Below, in pieces: positions 52,063 through 61,255 of a stretch of 64,000 nucleotides of DNA. The notes beneath the pieces were generated by a model. It was not told where the DNA came from. It searched no databases and saw nothing but the letters and a program-made list of their open reading frames with translations. The DNA is from Bacillus sp. J33 (GTDB lineage: Bacteria > Bacillota > Bacilli > Bacillales > Cytobacillaceae). The DNA lies in assembly GCF_000518885.1 (NCBI RefSeq), contig NZ_JAEL01000004.1, positions 68,473-132,472 on the forward strand. Reading direction: 5' to 3'. Made by a program: the position numbers and the translations under genes. Within the stretch, counting starts at the first letter, position 1. Every line of letters begins with the position of its first letter.

Positions 52063-52807
52063 CAAGGTTAAAATCCTCCTCCCTCAGCTTTCTCCCCCTT
52101 GGCTTTTGGTTCAAATACGACTCAAACCGGGTGCCAAACAGCGTCTCCGGCCTGAGGAACTTGCTCCAGTACGGATCTTCCAGCCATTCTGCTGCCTTCA
52201 GGTCAATCACCTTTTTAAAATCATCCAGCGTAAAGCCTTCCCGCCACCTGGCCCGAATCAGATTCTTCGTTTTCTTGGAGCCTGTCCGGTAGGCGGAATG
52301 GGTTTTGCTGTTCAGGTATTCAACAACCGCAGCATAAGGAATATCTTTTTTCTCTGCAGTAGTCTCTGTAGTAGTCTCTGGTATTGCTTGCAGCATGCTG
52401 TCATCCTCCATATCGCAATCTGTTATGTTCGATCCAGCATCCTGATGAACTCGATGTTCCATTCCACAGGCACCAAAGGATACATCCAATTCTTCCAGCT
52501 TCTGATAATCAATCGTGTACCATTTCGTCTTATCCATTTTACTCGCATTAAAATTCCCCGAGATCAGCAGCCCTTTTTCCTCCAGCGAACGAATCGTCCG
52601 TCCGATCGTCGCATTCGACCAAAATGGCATCTGACTCTGCCAATCTTTATATGTATTGTAAACCCACGTGCGCCCTTCCTTTTTATTTCTGCTCATCTTC
52701 AGCCAAAAATGGATCTGCTGAAGCAGCACCGCCTCATTCAGTCCCAGCTTTTCCGCCAATGACGGAAGAATCAAAACCGGATTTTCATTAATTAGCAGAT
52801 TGCTCAT
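52055..52807 (-). CDS. Phage replication initiation protein (winged helix plus Phg_2220_C-like)
   Basis: 250 residues. An N-terminal winged-helix replication-protein region (AVLLQQIHFWL, WQSQMPFWSNATIGRTIRSLEEKGLLISG) is followed by a conserved phage C-terminal domain (VVEYLNSKTHSAYRTGSKKTKNLI, FGTRFESYLNQ). It is likely the origin-binding protein of a remnant prophage. Upstream the leader shows a direct repeat GTTCAC-N5-GTTCAC near 52960-52975 that could be an operator. Confidence 0.8.
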   Translation of the reverse strand: MSNLLINENPVLILPSLAEKLGLNEAVLLQQIHFWLKMSRNKKEGRTWVYNTYKDWQSQMPFWSNATIGRTIRSLEEKGLLISGNFNASKMDKTKWYTIDYQKLEELDVSFGACGMEHRVHQDAGSNITDCDMEDDSMLQAIPETTTETTAEKKDIPYAAVVEYLNSKTHSAYRTGSKKTKNLIRARWREGFTLDDFKKVIDLKAAEWLEDPYWSKFLRPETLFGTRFESYLNQKPRGRKLREEDFNLDD

Positions 52808-52979
52808 CTTAATCCCTCACCCTTTTAAAAAAATAATCTTGGACCGTTCGAAAAAATTGCGATGTTCTTTTCGCAACCTTCCATTGCGTCAGTCCCTTCA
52901 TACATATAATAGAAATGAGACGTCCAATCGGACATGGCGAAATAAAAAATCCCCAGTAACTGTGAACATTCGGTGAACA

Positions 52980-53013
52980 AAAAAAAGGCTGCAGATTTTC
53001 CCTGCAGCCTTTC
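52980..53013. terminator. Terminator upstream of the phage replication genes
   Basis: Perfect 11-base arms built on AAAGGCTGCAG, with T runs best on the minus strand, so it ends the small-protein unit at 53024-53672. Confidence 0.85.
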
Positions 53014-53023
53014 TTCAGACACC

Positions 53024-53194
53024 CTAATCTCGATTTTTATCCGTGAGCAATGGATCCAGCTTGTCTTCTACACACTTTAATCTGTCATTTCTTCTTTTAA
53101 AAATAAAGAACGAAATAATGATAGCAGATGGGATGTAAAGGAGAATTCCACACGTGATTAATTGAAAAATTATATCGCCGGCATTAAATCCAGC
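53024..53194 (-). pseudogene. DUF4083-like small membrane protein without a usable start
   Basis: The minus strand reads AQAGFNAGDIIFQLITCGILL then an FFIFKRRNDRLK helix end and a coil to the stop at 53024. This looks like DUF4083 proteins (one N-terminal helix, then a charged tail). The frame is closed by a TAG upstream and has no ATG, GTG or TTG start; one base near 53185 would join it to the start GTGCTCAAG, so a frameshift is likely. Confidence 0.5.
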
Positions 53195-53209
53195 TTGAGC
53201 ACCCTAAAT

Positions 53210-53377
53210 TTAAACTTTCTCTCCCCTGCTCTTTAACTTACCTAGTATTTCATGATTCAGCTTTATTAAGTATTCCTGCTCCTTTTTCATTTCGTTTTGT
53301 CTGTATGTAAGAAATAGAAGAAAGAGTAGGCAAACGATAGCGAATAAAATCCAAAACAACTGAAAAAAGAAAACCAT
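53210..53377 (-). CDS. Small single-helix membrane protein
   Basis: 55 residues: one N-terminal membrane helix (about 2-23) and a charged coil (NEMKKEQEYLIKLNHEILGKL). ATG 53377 has AGGAGG seven bases before it; the upstream ATG 53407 lacks a site. It resembles the DUF4083 frame downstream in topology. Function unknown. Confidence 0.6.
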   Translation of the reverse strand: MVFFFQLFWILFAIVCLLFLLFLTYRQNEMKKEQEYLIKLNHEILGKLKSRGEKV

Positions 53378-53441
53378 CTTAAGACCTCCTGCTAATTCTA
53401 TCCACATTTTAACATACTAGCAGGTTGATTTCAGAAGGTGA

Positions 53442-53672
53442 TCAAGGCCTTCCCCCTTCAAACGCATACAACAAAATCTCCATCCCGCTATGGGTCTTGC
53501 GCCAATCGTATACCACGATGACTTCCTCGCCTGTTCTGCTTTCTACTTCAGCTTTAAATTTATTTTTAACTTCCTCGATAATGATTCGCTTATGTTCATA
53601 TTTCCCTGAGTTCACTTCTCTTCGATCATCATAGACAATTTTGTAATCAAGGAGCTTATTAGAAATGTTCAC
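53442..53672 (-). CDS. Hypothetical 76-residue protein
   Basis: The start is GTG 53672 behind GGGAGGTG. Charged, mixed alpha/beta protein (VESRTGEEVIVVYDWRKTHSGMEILLYAFEGG). I do not recognise the family. It lies upstream of the small membrane protein on the same strand with 64 bp between, near the phage replication genes. Confidence 0.6.
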   Translation of the reverse strand: MNISNKLLDYKIVYDDRREVNSGKYEHKRIIIEEVKNKFKAEVESRTGEEVIVVYDWRKTHSGMEILLYAFEGGRP

Positions 53673-54132
53673 GCTGGCACCTCCCTGCCTAAAAGTATTT
53701 ACATTTCCGCCAATAGACGTTTAACAATGGTCAATTTCTGCTGAAAGTCTCTTGATCAATGGAATCAATCGCGTTAAATCTTTTTTACATATTATACCAC
53801 CAATTAGACTATAAGAGTTATGCACGATAAAAATAACAGGTTTAAATAGAACATAGAGAGGCCGCTCCTATTTGTCCTCCAGTTGTTTATAAAACTAAAC
53901 TCTCGGAATATAGGAAAAGTTCCTGTAAGCGCAACATCTTTCAGCACACTATCACTTTTATGCGTTTATACTTTAGTCGGTTGAAATAATATTCAGAATA
54001 GAGTAAAATTAAATTGGTCGAACTATCACTAGTTGACCCCCTATTATCCTTGAGCTTAGAAATTTCTAGGCTCTTTCTTTGACTCTTATTTTCAAAAGAA
54101 ATGCAGCAAGATGAATTTCCTCTGAAGTCCCT
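53673..54132. other. Intergenic region with nothing recognised
   Basis: About 460 bp of AT-rich sequence. I see no frame with a ribosome binding site, no strong hairpin and no repeat. Confidence 0.5.
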
Positions 54133-54612
54133 TTACTTCCCAAGTATCGGCAGCACCGTCGAATCCTTAATCTCCCGCAAAGCCAAACTTGTTTGTATTT
54201 TGGTAATCCCCAATTCATTCAGCCTTCTGATAAACAGCTCCAGCCCCTTGCGATCCTTGCAGGCCACTTTTAACAGATAATCATACTCCCCTGTTAAACA
54301 ATGGCACTCCAAGACTTCCTTCATCGATTCCAATGTTTGTTCAAGAGATTCCAGTTTTTCCGCCAAGTGCATGTTGGTGCTTATAAAAACAAAGCAAAGT
54401 AAATCAAAACCCAGTTTTTCATGGTTTAAAATGGCTACCTGCTTTTTGATATATCCTTCTGTCTCTAACCGCTTGATTCTGGCATGTACCGCTGGCGCCG
54501 ATAAATTGACCCGTTTTGAAAGCTCCAGATTGCTTAGCTGTGCATCCTTTTGAAGCAAATCCAAAATTTTAATATCCACATTATCCAAAACCTTGCTTAC
54601 AATTGATTCCAC
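54133..54612 (-). CDS. Lrp/AsnC-family transcriptional regulator
   Basis: 159 residues: N-terminal AsnC helix-turn-helix (KILDLLQKDAQLSNLELSKRVNLSAPAVHARIKRLE, about 14-50) and C-terminal RAM ligand domain with CLTGEYDYLLKV. Such proteins sense amino acids. Divergent from a DMT exporter 226 bp away, a common pairing in which the regulator controls the exporter; that link is inference. Confidence 0.9.
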   Translation of the reverse strand: MESIVSKVLDNVDIKILDLLQKDAQLSNLELSKRVNLSAPAVHARIKRLETEGYIKKQVAILNHEKLGFDLLCFVFISTNMHLAEKLESLEQTLESMKEVLECHCLTGEYDYLLKVACKDRKGLELFIRRLNELGITKIQTSLALREIKDSTVLPILGK

Positions 54613-54838
54613 GGTTCATCACCCTTTTCAATTATTCCAAAAATCCGCAAAAAGATATTCCGAAAATGAATTTTTTAAACTTAAAATCTATAATACTTTC
54701 ATTTATTTTGAATTAATATAATTATACAAAATGTTCTTTTGTTAATTAAGGAAAATGTTAAAATAATTCATATAAATAATGTCATTGTGCACAATGGCTC
54801 TTTATTTCTTGATTTAAAAGGAAAAGGGGCTAAATGAC

Positions 54839-55780
54839 GTGAAATATTATCTGTTAATGCTTTTAACCAGCTTTCTTTGGGGCGGAAATTTTATTGTTGG
54901 AAAAACGCTTGTGGATCATGCCTCCCCTATCACTTTGACCATCTTAAGGTGGGCGATTGCAATTATTTGCCTGGTTCCTCTTGTTTGGCGGAAAGAAAAA
55001 AAGCTGATTCCTCCAAAAGAATCCATCCTGCCTTTGTTTTTGATGGGAGTTACAGGGGTGGCCTTATTTCAGGCATTACAATTCATGGCCTTGGAAAAAA
55101 CATCGGCTACCAATGTGGGCTTGATCTCGACATTAAACATGTTTTCGATTGCTGCATTCTCCTTCTTATTCCTAAAGGAAAAAATGAATTCACTTCAGTT
55201 CTTTTCCATGTTCGTCTCACTATTTGGCGTTTTGCTCGTCCTTTCAAAAGGAAACCTGGAATTGCTATTTACATGGCAGTTTAATATAGGAGATCTCTAT
55301 ATGATGGCAGCTGTTGGCATGTGGGGACTCTATTCAGTCTGCAGCAAATGGGCGATGGCAGCTGTCACACCGATGATGTCGATCCTTTACTCTGGCATTT
55401 TCGGCCTTCTCGTACTGCTTCCTTTTAGCATTAAAAATTTCACAGTAATGAATATAGATGCCCCTTTTGTGCAATCCATTTTGTATACTGGCTTAATTTC
55501 AACCGTTCTTTGTATGGTGCTTTGGAATATCGGAGTAAATAAACTGGGAGCAAATACTTCCGGGCTTTTCCTAAATTTCAATCCGATTTTCACAGCTGTT
55601 TTAGCCTTTGCCTTTTTAGGGGAAAAAATGAATTGGACTCAAGCTGCAGGAAGCGCCATCGTCATTGCAGGCTGCTTCTTATTTGCCATTCTTAAAACCA
55701 GGCCTGGCAGACTTAAAGAGAAGAGCCTCGAGATTCCTTCGCCAATTTTATCAGGTGAGCCGGTTAAACAAAGGCCCTAA
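54839..55780 (+). CDS. DMT-family (EamA) transporter
   Basis: 313 residues with ten helices in two EamA repeats (LMLLTSFLWGGNFIVGKTL; MWGLYSVCSKWAMA). Members export amino acids or other metabolites. The start is GTG 54839 with AAGGGG upstream. Likely regulated by the divergent Lrp-type gene. Confidence 0.87.
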   Translation: MKYYLLMLLTSFLWGGNFIVGKTLVDHASPITLTILRWAIAIICLVPLVWRKEKKLIPPKESILPLFLMGVTGVALFQALQFMALEKTSATNVGLISTLNMFSIAAFSFLFLKEKMNSLQFFSMFVSLFGVLLVLSKGNLELLFTWQFNIGDLYMMAAVGMWGLYSVCSKWAMAAVTPMMSILYSGIFGLLVLLPFSIKNFTVMNIDAPFVQSILYTGLISTVLCMVLWNIGVNKLGANTSGLFLNFNPIFTAVLAFAFLGEKMNWTQAAGSAIVIAGCFLFAILKTRPGRLKEKSLEIPSPILSGEPVKQRP

Positions 55781-55790
55781 AAGAACATAT

Positions 55791-55839
55791 AAAAGTGCCT
55801 GTCCCTTAAATTCGCTGAGAGACAGGCACTTTATTTTCC
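55791..55839. terminator. Bidirectional terminator between convergent transporter genes
   Basis: Arms of 12-13 bases (55791-55803 and 55821-55832), with T-rich tails on both strands. Confidence 0.85.
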
Positions 55840-55853
55840 TGCATAGCTCTAAA

Positions 55854-57404
55854 CTACGCCTTTTTAGCAGTCACTTTTTTTCTTATATTAACTATAGGCT
55901 CATTTTGATTTCTGCTTTCATTCAAGACTTTCAACTCATCCTTTAAACCCTTATAAGTAGAATAGCACATAACAAGCATTAAAATGGCTAGTGGAATAGA
56001 AGTTGCCACTAACGCCGATTGTAGCCCAGACAGCCCGCCAGTTATAATTAATACAGCTGAAACGGCTGCAATCACAACGCCCCATATGACTTTCGTTGAG
56101 TGGGATGGATTAGGATTTCCGTTTTCACTGATCATCCCTAAGACAAAAACAGCTGAATTTGCAGAAGTAATAAAGAAAACAAGTACAAGCACCATTGCTA
56201 AAATACTTAATAATACACTCATAGGAAAATACTCAAAAAACGTAAACAAAGCAGAGGTGACGTCAGTGGAAACTGCAGTGGCAATTGCTGTTTCGCCCAT
56301 GTTTTGGATAAGGTCAATGGCTGATCCGCCCATAACGGCAAACCAGAAGAATGCTCCTATAACAGGAATGAAGATAGCTCCAATCATGAACTCCTTTATC
56401 GTTCTTCCCTTTGAAATTCTGGCTACGAAGCTTCCTACAAGCGGAGCCCAGGCAATCCACCAGCCAAAATAAAATAACGTCCAGCTCGCAATCCAGGAGC
56501 CTTCACTATAAGGCTCTGTCCTAAACGACATACCTATGAAATTTTGAGCATAATCACCGATGCCTTGAAAAAAGATTTTTAATATGGCTTGAGTTGGCCC
56601 AAGAAATAATATAAATGCTAATAACGCAAAGGCGAGCAGCATATTCAGGTTTGACAGATTCTTCATAGCTCCATGGAGACCCGAAACAGTTGAACCCACA
56701 TAAATTAAACTAACAATAAGAATAATAGCCATTTGAGTATAGAAACTTACTGGAATCCCCCAAAGGTAATTCAATCCGCTATTTACTTGGAGTGTACCAA
56801 AACCAAGCGAAGTTGCTATTCCAATTACAATGGATAGAATGACCATAACATCTATCAATTTGCCAAAAGCCCCTCTAATTTTGTCGCCTATTAAAGGATA
56901 AAAAACTGAACTTAAGGATGCCGGGAGCTTTTTGCGGAACTGGAAAAAGGCCAAGGAAACGCCTACTACTGCATAACATGCCCAAGCAGAGACTCCCCAA
57001 TGCAGGTACACAAATTGCATCGCAAGCTTGGCAGATTCTTCTGAGGAACCTTTTCCAAAAGGAGGATCAATATAGTATGAAACAGGCTCAGCTACACCCC
57101 AAAATACCAAACTTATGCCTATAGATGCACTAAACAGCATTCCTACCCATGTCGCTGTTTTGTATTCGGGACGGTCATGGTCTTCACCCAGCCTGATTTG
57201 GCCAAACTTTGAAAGTCCTATATACATACAGAAAGCAAAGAAGAAAAAGACACTGCCTAATATAAACCAGCCTAAATTATTATAGATAAATTCCAGGGAA
57301 TGAGCGGAGAAGCTTTCCATTTGCTTAGGAGCAAATACCCCAATGCTGATCAAGACCAAACTTATTGCTAATGAGGAAAAAAATACAGTTTTTTTACTGT
57401 TCAT
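55854..57404 (-). CDS. BCCT-family betaine/carnitine/choline transporter
   Basis: 516 residues, 12 membrane spans. BCCT landmarks: ATWVGMLFSASIGISLVFWGVAEP (helix 3), FYFGWWIAWAPLVGSFVARISKGRTI (the signature with the Trp residues that cradle quaternary ammonium groups) and VLVLVFFITSANSAVFVLG. It imports betaine-like compounds with Na+ or exchanges them. It is last in the operon direction after the dehydrogenase, 169 bp downstream, with its own leader containing a cre-like site. The likely cargo is the substrate of the Rieske enzyme upstream (carnitine or a relative). Confidence 0.92.
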   Translation of the reverse strand: MNSKKTVFFSSLAISLVLISIGVFAPKQMESFSAHSLEFIYNNLGWFILGSVFFFFAFCMYIGLSKFGQIRLGEDHDRPEYKTATWVGMLFSASIGISLVFWGVAEPVSYYIDPPFGKGSSEESAKLAMQFVYLHWGVSAWACYAVVGVSLAFFQFRKKLPASLSSVFYPLIGDKIRGAFGKLIDVMVILSIVIGIATSLGFGTLQVNSGLNYLWGIPVSFYTQMAIILIVSLIYVGSTVSGLHGAMKNLSNLNMLLAFALLAFILFLGPTQAILKIFFQGIGDYAQNFIGMSFRTEPYSEGSWIASWTLFYFGWWIAWAPLVGSFVARISKGRTIKEFMIGAIFIPVIGAFFWFAVMGGSAIDLIQNMGETAIATAVSTDVTSALFTFFEYFPMSVLLSILAMVLVLVFFITSANSAVFVLGMISENGNPNPSHSTKVIWGVVIAAVSAVLIITGGLSGLQSALVATSIPLAILMLVMCYSTYKGLKDELKVLNESRNQNEPIVNIRKKVTAKKA

Positions 57405-57447
57405 ATCAACACTCCTCGTATATTTATAGAATTTTCTGTATGTTAAA

Positions 57448-57461
57448 TGTAAGCGGTTTCC
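57448..57461. promoter_or_regulatory. cre-like site upstream of the BCCT gene
   Basis: TGTAAGCGGTTTCC fits the CcpA target WTGNAANCGNWWNCW except at the last base. It lies 44 bp upstream of the start codon, in the leader. It suggests catabolite repression of uptake. Confidence 0.55.
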
Positions 57462-57533
57462 ATTTATTTCAAAGAACGTTTCTTTTATATAAAAAATAAG
57501 TATAAAAGAAATATGGCAAAAATCAACCTATGC

Positions 57534-57559
57534 CATAGGAAGAATCTCTTCTTCCTATG
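57534..57559. other. Hairpin between the dehydrogenase and BCCT genes
   Basis: Perfect 11-base arms (57534-57544 and 57549-57559) and a four-base loop without a T run. It could stabilise or process the upstream mRNA end and lets some transcription through into the BCCT gene. Confidence 0.6.
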
Positions 57560-57573
57560 ATATCGGCTGACTT

Positions 57574-58665
57574 TTAAACATTTATTTTTCCTGCAGCCAT
57601 GCGGGTGTCAATAATGTCAATAATTCGATCTGCCACTTCACCTGTAGTAGCTGTTCCGCCCATATCCGGTGTAAGAATTTTATCTTCTATCAGCAGCTCT
57701 TCAATGGCACTAAGCACATGTTTTCCATAATCTCTATATCCGAAGAAATCCAGCATCTGGCTGGCAGACCAAATGGCAGCCAGCGGATTAGCGATTCCTT
57801 TTCCTGCAATATCGGGGGCAGAGCCGTGTATGGGCTCAAACATGGACGGATATTTTCTTTCAGGATTAATGTTGGCACCTGCTGCAAGTCCAATTCCGCC
57901 TGCAATAGCAGCTCCTAAATCTGTTAAAATATCTCCAAATAAATTGGATGTTACAACCACTTCAAACCTTTTTGGATCCTTAACCATTAGCATGGCAGCC
58001 GCATCGACAAGATAGGAGTAAGTCTCCACTTCAGGGTATTCAGCACTTATTTCTTCAAAGATCTGATCCCAGAAAACCATCGAATAATTTAATGCGTTAG
58101 CTTTAGATATGCTTGTGAGAGATTTTCCTTCTCTTTTGGCAATCTCAAACGCATATCGGATAATTCTTTCGGTTCCTTTTCGGGAAAACACACTGTTTTG
58201 CAGCACAACTTCATTCTGCTGCCCTTTAAACAGCCAATCCCCAGCACCAGAATATTCACCTTCACTATTTTCCCGGATAAACAGCATATTGATGTCCTCA
58301 CGATTTACATCGATTAATGAGGTTTTTGCTCCCTTTAGCAATTGTACTGGCCGGATATTAACATATTGATCGAATTCTTTTCGGATTTTCAAGAGCAAAT
58401 CCCATAATGATATATGATCAGGGACGCCGGGAAACCCGACAGCCCCCAAATAGATAGCATCAAACTCTCTTAATACATCGATTCCATTGTCATCCATCAT
58501 TTTTCCATGCCTGGCATAATATTCACAGCCCCATGGAAAATAAGTGAAGTCAAAGCGAAAAGCAGAATCATGAGCAGCCGCTTTATTCAACACTTTAATC
58601 CCCGCGTCAATTACCTCAGGACCGATTCCGTCTCCTGCTATTACAGCAATCTTATAATTTTTCAT
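57574..58665 (-). CDS. Tartrate/D-malate-type decarboxylating dehydrogenase
   Basis: 363 residues of the isocitrate/isopropylmalate dehydrogenase family, closest to YcsA/TtuC/DmlA: IAGDGIGPEV, IRENSEGEYSGAG, a metal site TSNLFGDILTDLGAAIAGG, and FEPIHGSAPDIAGKGIANP for NAD. These enzymes oxidise D-malate, tartrate or isopropylmalate, D-malate giving pyruvate and CO2. ATG 58665 lies six bases after AAGGGTG. Its place behind an aldehyde dehydrogenase and a CntA-like oxygenase suits D-malate, the product expected from L-carnitine with retained configuration. Confidence 0.88.
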   Translation of the reverse strand: MKNYKIAVIAGDGIGPEVIDAGIKVLNKAAAHDSAFRFDFTYFPWGCEYYARHGKMMDDNGIDVLREFDAIYLGAVGFPGVPDHISLWDLLLKIRKEFDQYVNIRPVQLLKGAKTSLIDVNREDINMLFIRENSEGEYSGAGDWLFKGQQNEVVLQNSVFSRKGTERIIRYAFEIAKREGKSLTSISKANALNYSMVFWDQIFEEISAEYPEVETYSYLVDAAAMLMVKDPKRFEVVVTSNLFGDILTDLGAAIAGGIGLAAGANINPERKYPSMFEPIHGSAPDIAGKGIANPLAAIWSASQMLDFFGYRDYGKHVLSAIEELLIEDKILTPDMGGTATTGEVADRIIDIIDTRMAAGKINV

Positions 58666-58683
58666 AGAAATCACCCTTCGTCC

Positions 58684-60132
58684 TCAGTTATGATTCCAAA
58701 CTACTAATTTCATTTCGGTCATTTCTTCTACTGCATATTTGATGCCTTCACGCCCGGTCCCGCTTTCTTTTACACCGCCATATGGCATTTGGTCAACACG
58801 GTAGGTTGGAACATCATTTATAATGACACCCCCAACGTGCAGCTCCTGTGAAGCATACAGGGCGTGTTTCACATTGTTTGTGTAAATTCCGGCCTGCAGA
58901 CCGAATCGTGAATGGTTAACCTGCTTAACCGCTTCTTCAATGGAACTGAATTTGTTTACAACAACAATGGGTGCAAAAGCTTCCTGGCACGATACCTTTA
59001 AATCATGATCTGCATTGGTAATAATAGTCGGCTCAAGGACACCGTTTTGCAGCTTTCCTCCAGCTGCAATGTCCGCCTTGGTGCTATTTGTTTCCTCAAT
59101 CCAGCCTAAAACTCTATCAGCCTCTCCTTTTGAAATTAAAGATGAGATATAGGTATCCGGTTCAAATGGATCGCCAATTTTCAACCGGTTGGCTGCCTGA
59201 ACAAATTTTTGGGTGAATTCTTCATAGACATCTTCATGGGCATAGATTCGCTGGAGCGAAATACAAACCTGACCCTGATTGGAAAAAGCCCCCATAATGC
59301 AGCGATCCATAACCTTATCGATATCCGTATCTTTATCTATGATAAGTGCTGAATTAGAACCCAGTTCCAATGTCGTTTTCTTTAAACCTGCCCTGTTGCG
59401 GATCCCAATCCCAACCTCCGGACTGCCTGTAAATGTAACCATGCTGACCCGATCGTTTCTGACAATTTCTTCTCCTACGATACTTCCAGGCCCGGTTACA
59501 ACATTTAACACACCAGGCGGAAGACCTGCCTCTTCAAATATTTCTGCAATAAACAATGCAGAGAGCGGTGTTTGTGAAGCCGGCTTTAATACGATTGTAT
59601 TCCCTGCGGCGATCGCCGGCCCCACCTTGTGGGCAACGAGATTCATAGGAAAGTTAAATGGTGTGATGGCTCCTATGACGCCAATCGGTTCTCTTAATGT
59701 GTACCCACTTCGGCCAACACCGCCAGATGCAGCGTCAAAAGGAATTGTTTCTCCATGAATGCGCTTTGCTTCCTCTGCTGAAAATTTATACGTTTCTATT
59801 GTTCTGGCAACTTCCGCTTTTGAGAACATGATCGGTTTAGAAGATTCGAGTGTAATGATTTCTGCAGCTTCATCTGCTTTTTCAATCAAAAGTGAAGCAG
59901 CCTTTTCTAAAATTTCAGCTCTCTTATAAGCTGGCATTTTTGCCATCAGATATCGGGAGGCATACGCAGCATCAATTGCCTTTTCAGTCTGTGCTTTATC
60001 CGCCATTGCAATTTGGGCAATTTCTTCCCCTGAAAAAGGTGAGAATAGCGGTGCATATTTCGCTGTTTCTACTTTTTCCCCATTAATCATTAAGTGTTTT
60101 TTATTTGGCTGTACTCCAGTTAATTTACTCAT
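58684..60132 (-). CDS. Aldehyde dehydrogenase (candidate malic semialdehyde dehydrogenase)
   Basis: 482 residues with all ALDH landmarks: ITPFNFPMNLVAHKVGPAIAAGN, the Rossmann FTGSPEVGIGI, the general-base Glu in LELGSNSA and the catalytic Cys in NQGQVCISLQR, plus PYGGVKESGTGREG near the end. It oxidises an aldehyde with NAD(P). ATG 60132 overlaps the Rieske stop by eight bases, so the aldehyde is probably the oxygenase product. Confidence 0.9.
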   Translation of the reverse strand: MSKLTGVQPNKKHLMINGEKVETAKYAPLFSPFSGEEIAQIAMADKAQTEKAIDAAYASRYLMAKMPAYKRAEILEKAASLLIEKADEAAEIITLESSKPIMFSKAEVARTIETYKFSAEEAKRIHGETIPFDAASGGVGRSGYTLREPIGVIGAITPFNFPMNLVAHKVGPAIAAGNTIVLKPASQTPLSALFIAEIFEEAGLPPGVLNVVTGPGSIVGEEIVRNDRVSMVTFTGSPEVGIGIRNRAGLKKTTLELGSNSALIIDKDTDIDKVMDRCIMGAFSNQGQVCISLQRIYAHEDVYEEFTQKFVQAANRLKIGDPFEPDTYISSLISKGEADRVLGWIEETNSTKADIAAGGKLQNGVLEPTIITNADHDLKVSCQEAFAPIVVVNKFSSIEEAVKQVNHSRFGLQAGIYTNNVKHALYASQELHVGGVIINDVPTYRVDQMPYGGVKESGTGREGIKYAVEEMTEMKLVVWNHN

Positions 60133-61210
60133 TTAGGGCCTCCAATACCATTTCATGAAATTGAATAATTGCTTTCTCTGAAGATGAATATCTCCCTTTA
60201 TTGAATGCACGTGAACGGAAGCCAATCTGCTCCAATTCCACCAGCTCAATATCCTCTGAGCGGACCTGTTCCGCAAAAGCCATTAAATCTTTTTCCTCCT
60301 GGGACAAGTTCTCATCACGGAAATAATAGGTGTATACTGCCATAGATGTTTCATGATCTACTGGGATGATTTGAATGGTAGCCATATTGCCAGGTCCCGG
60401 ATAAATGGTCAGCATGAGATTTGGCCATAGCCAGTAGAATTGGCCGCCTTGCATTTCGGCCTCATTTAAATGAACAGTTCCATATTTTTTATCCGGTTTT
60501 ACGATCGTTCCTTGTATGGAATAATTCTCACAAGTAATAATTTGATAATCATTCATATCAAGCGCTGCAACAAAACTTGGATGTGCAACATGGCAATGGT
60601 CACACTCTAAATAGTTATCCATAAAAGCTTTCCAGTTTGATTTAAAGGTCCGTGTTTTCTGATGGGTTCTTTTTAGTTCACTTAAAAAAGTATTTTTGCT
60701 TAATCTTTCAAAAAAATCTCCATATGACTCGCTTAGCGGCTTTGCGTTGTCATCCAAATTTACAAAAATCAGCGATTCCAAAATCTCCATCCGGACAGAA
60801 CGAAGACACGCGTCCTTTACACATGCTTCGTCCTCCCCCCGGAAGTTAGGCGCTTTATTCAGCTTGCCATCAAGCTTGAATGTCCAGCCATGATAAGCAC
60901 ATTGAAAAATTTTCTTATTTCCGGCTTCGTTTTTTTCAAGCTTCGTCGCCCGGTGAGGGCAAACATTGTAAAATGCACGCACCACTTCATCCTTACCGCG
61001 ATTTACGATGATAGGCTCTCCAGCCACCTCAGCTGTAAAGAAATCACCCGCCTTCTCAACTTGGCTCACATGTCCAACAAGCTGCCAGGATTTAGAAAAA
61101 ACTAAATCCAGTTCTTTTTCAAATACTTTAGGATCTGTGTATTTGTCATAGGTTAATGTTCTTTCAAATGTACGGTTGGATGCATTTTGCACTTTATTGT
61201 AAGTAGTCAT
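60125..61210 (-). CDS. CntA-like Rieske oxygenase (candidate carnitine monooxygenase)
   Basis: 361 residues. The Rieske [2Fe-2S] ligands are Cys84, His86, Cys104 and His107 (CPHRA ... CAYHGW). The mononuclear iron region NWKAFMDNYLECDHCHVAHPSF gives Glu202, His205 and His210, and Asp320 (VRSEDIELVE) is the third ligand. CntA uses Glu205, His208, His213 and Asp323: the same spacing, and the bridging acid is Glu in place of the usual Asp. CntA cleaves carnitine to trimethylamine and malic semialdehyde. Choline or betaine oxygenases remain possible. Coupled to the aldehyde dehydrogenase by an 8-bp overlap. Confidence 0.85.
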   Translation of the reverse strand: MTTYNKVQNASNRTFERTLTYDKYTDPKVFEKELDLVFSKSWQLVGHVSQVEKAGDFFTAEVAGEPIIVNRGKDEVVRAFYNVCPHRATKLEKNEAGNKKIFQCAYHGWTFKLDGKLNKAPNFRGEDEACVKDACLRSVRMEILESLIFVNLDDNAKPLSESYGDFFERLSKNTFLSELKRTHQKTRTFKSNWKAFMDNYLECDHCHVAHPSFVAALDMNDYQIITCENYSIQGTIVKPDKKYGTVHLNEAEMQGGQFYWLWPNLMLTIYPGPGNMATIQIIPVDHETSMAVYTYYFRDENLSQEEKDLMAFAEQVRSEDIELVELEQIGFRSRAFNKGRYSSSEKAIIQFHEMVLEALNE

Positions 61211-61255
61211 GATATATCTCCTTTATATGGATTTTATTTGTTTAGCTTCAAAGGG

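Noticed and set aside
50405..53672. Complete prophage
   Set aside because: Only the replication trio is present; no integrase, repressor, terminase or structural genes and no attachment repeats were found.
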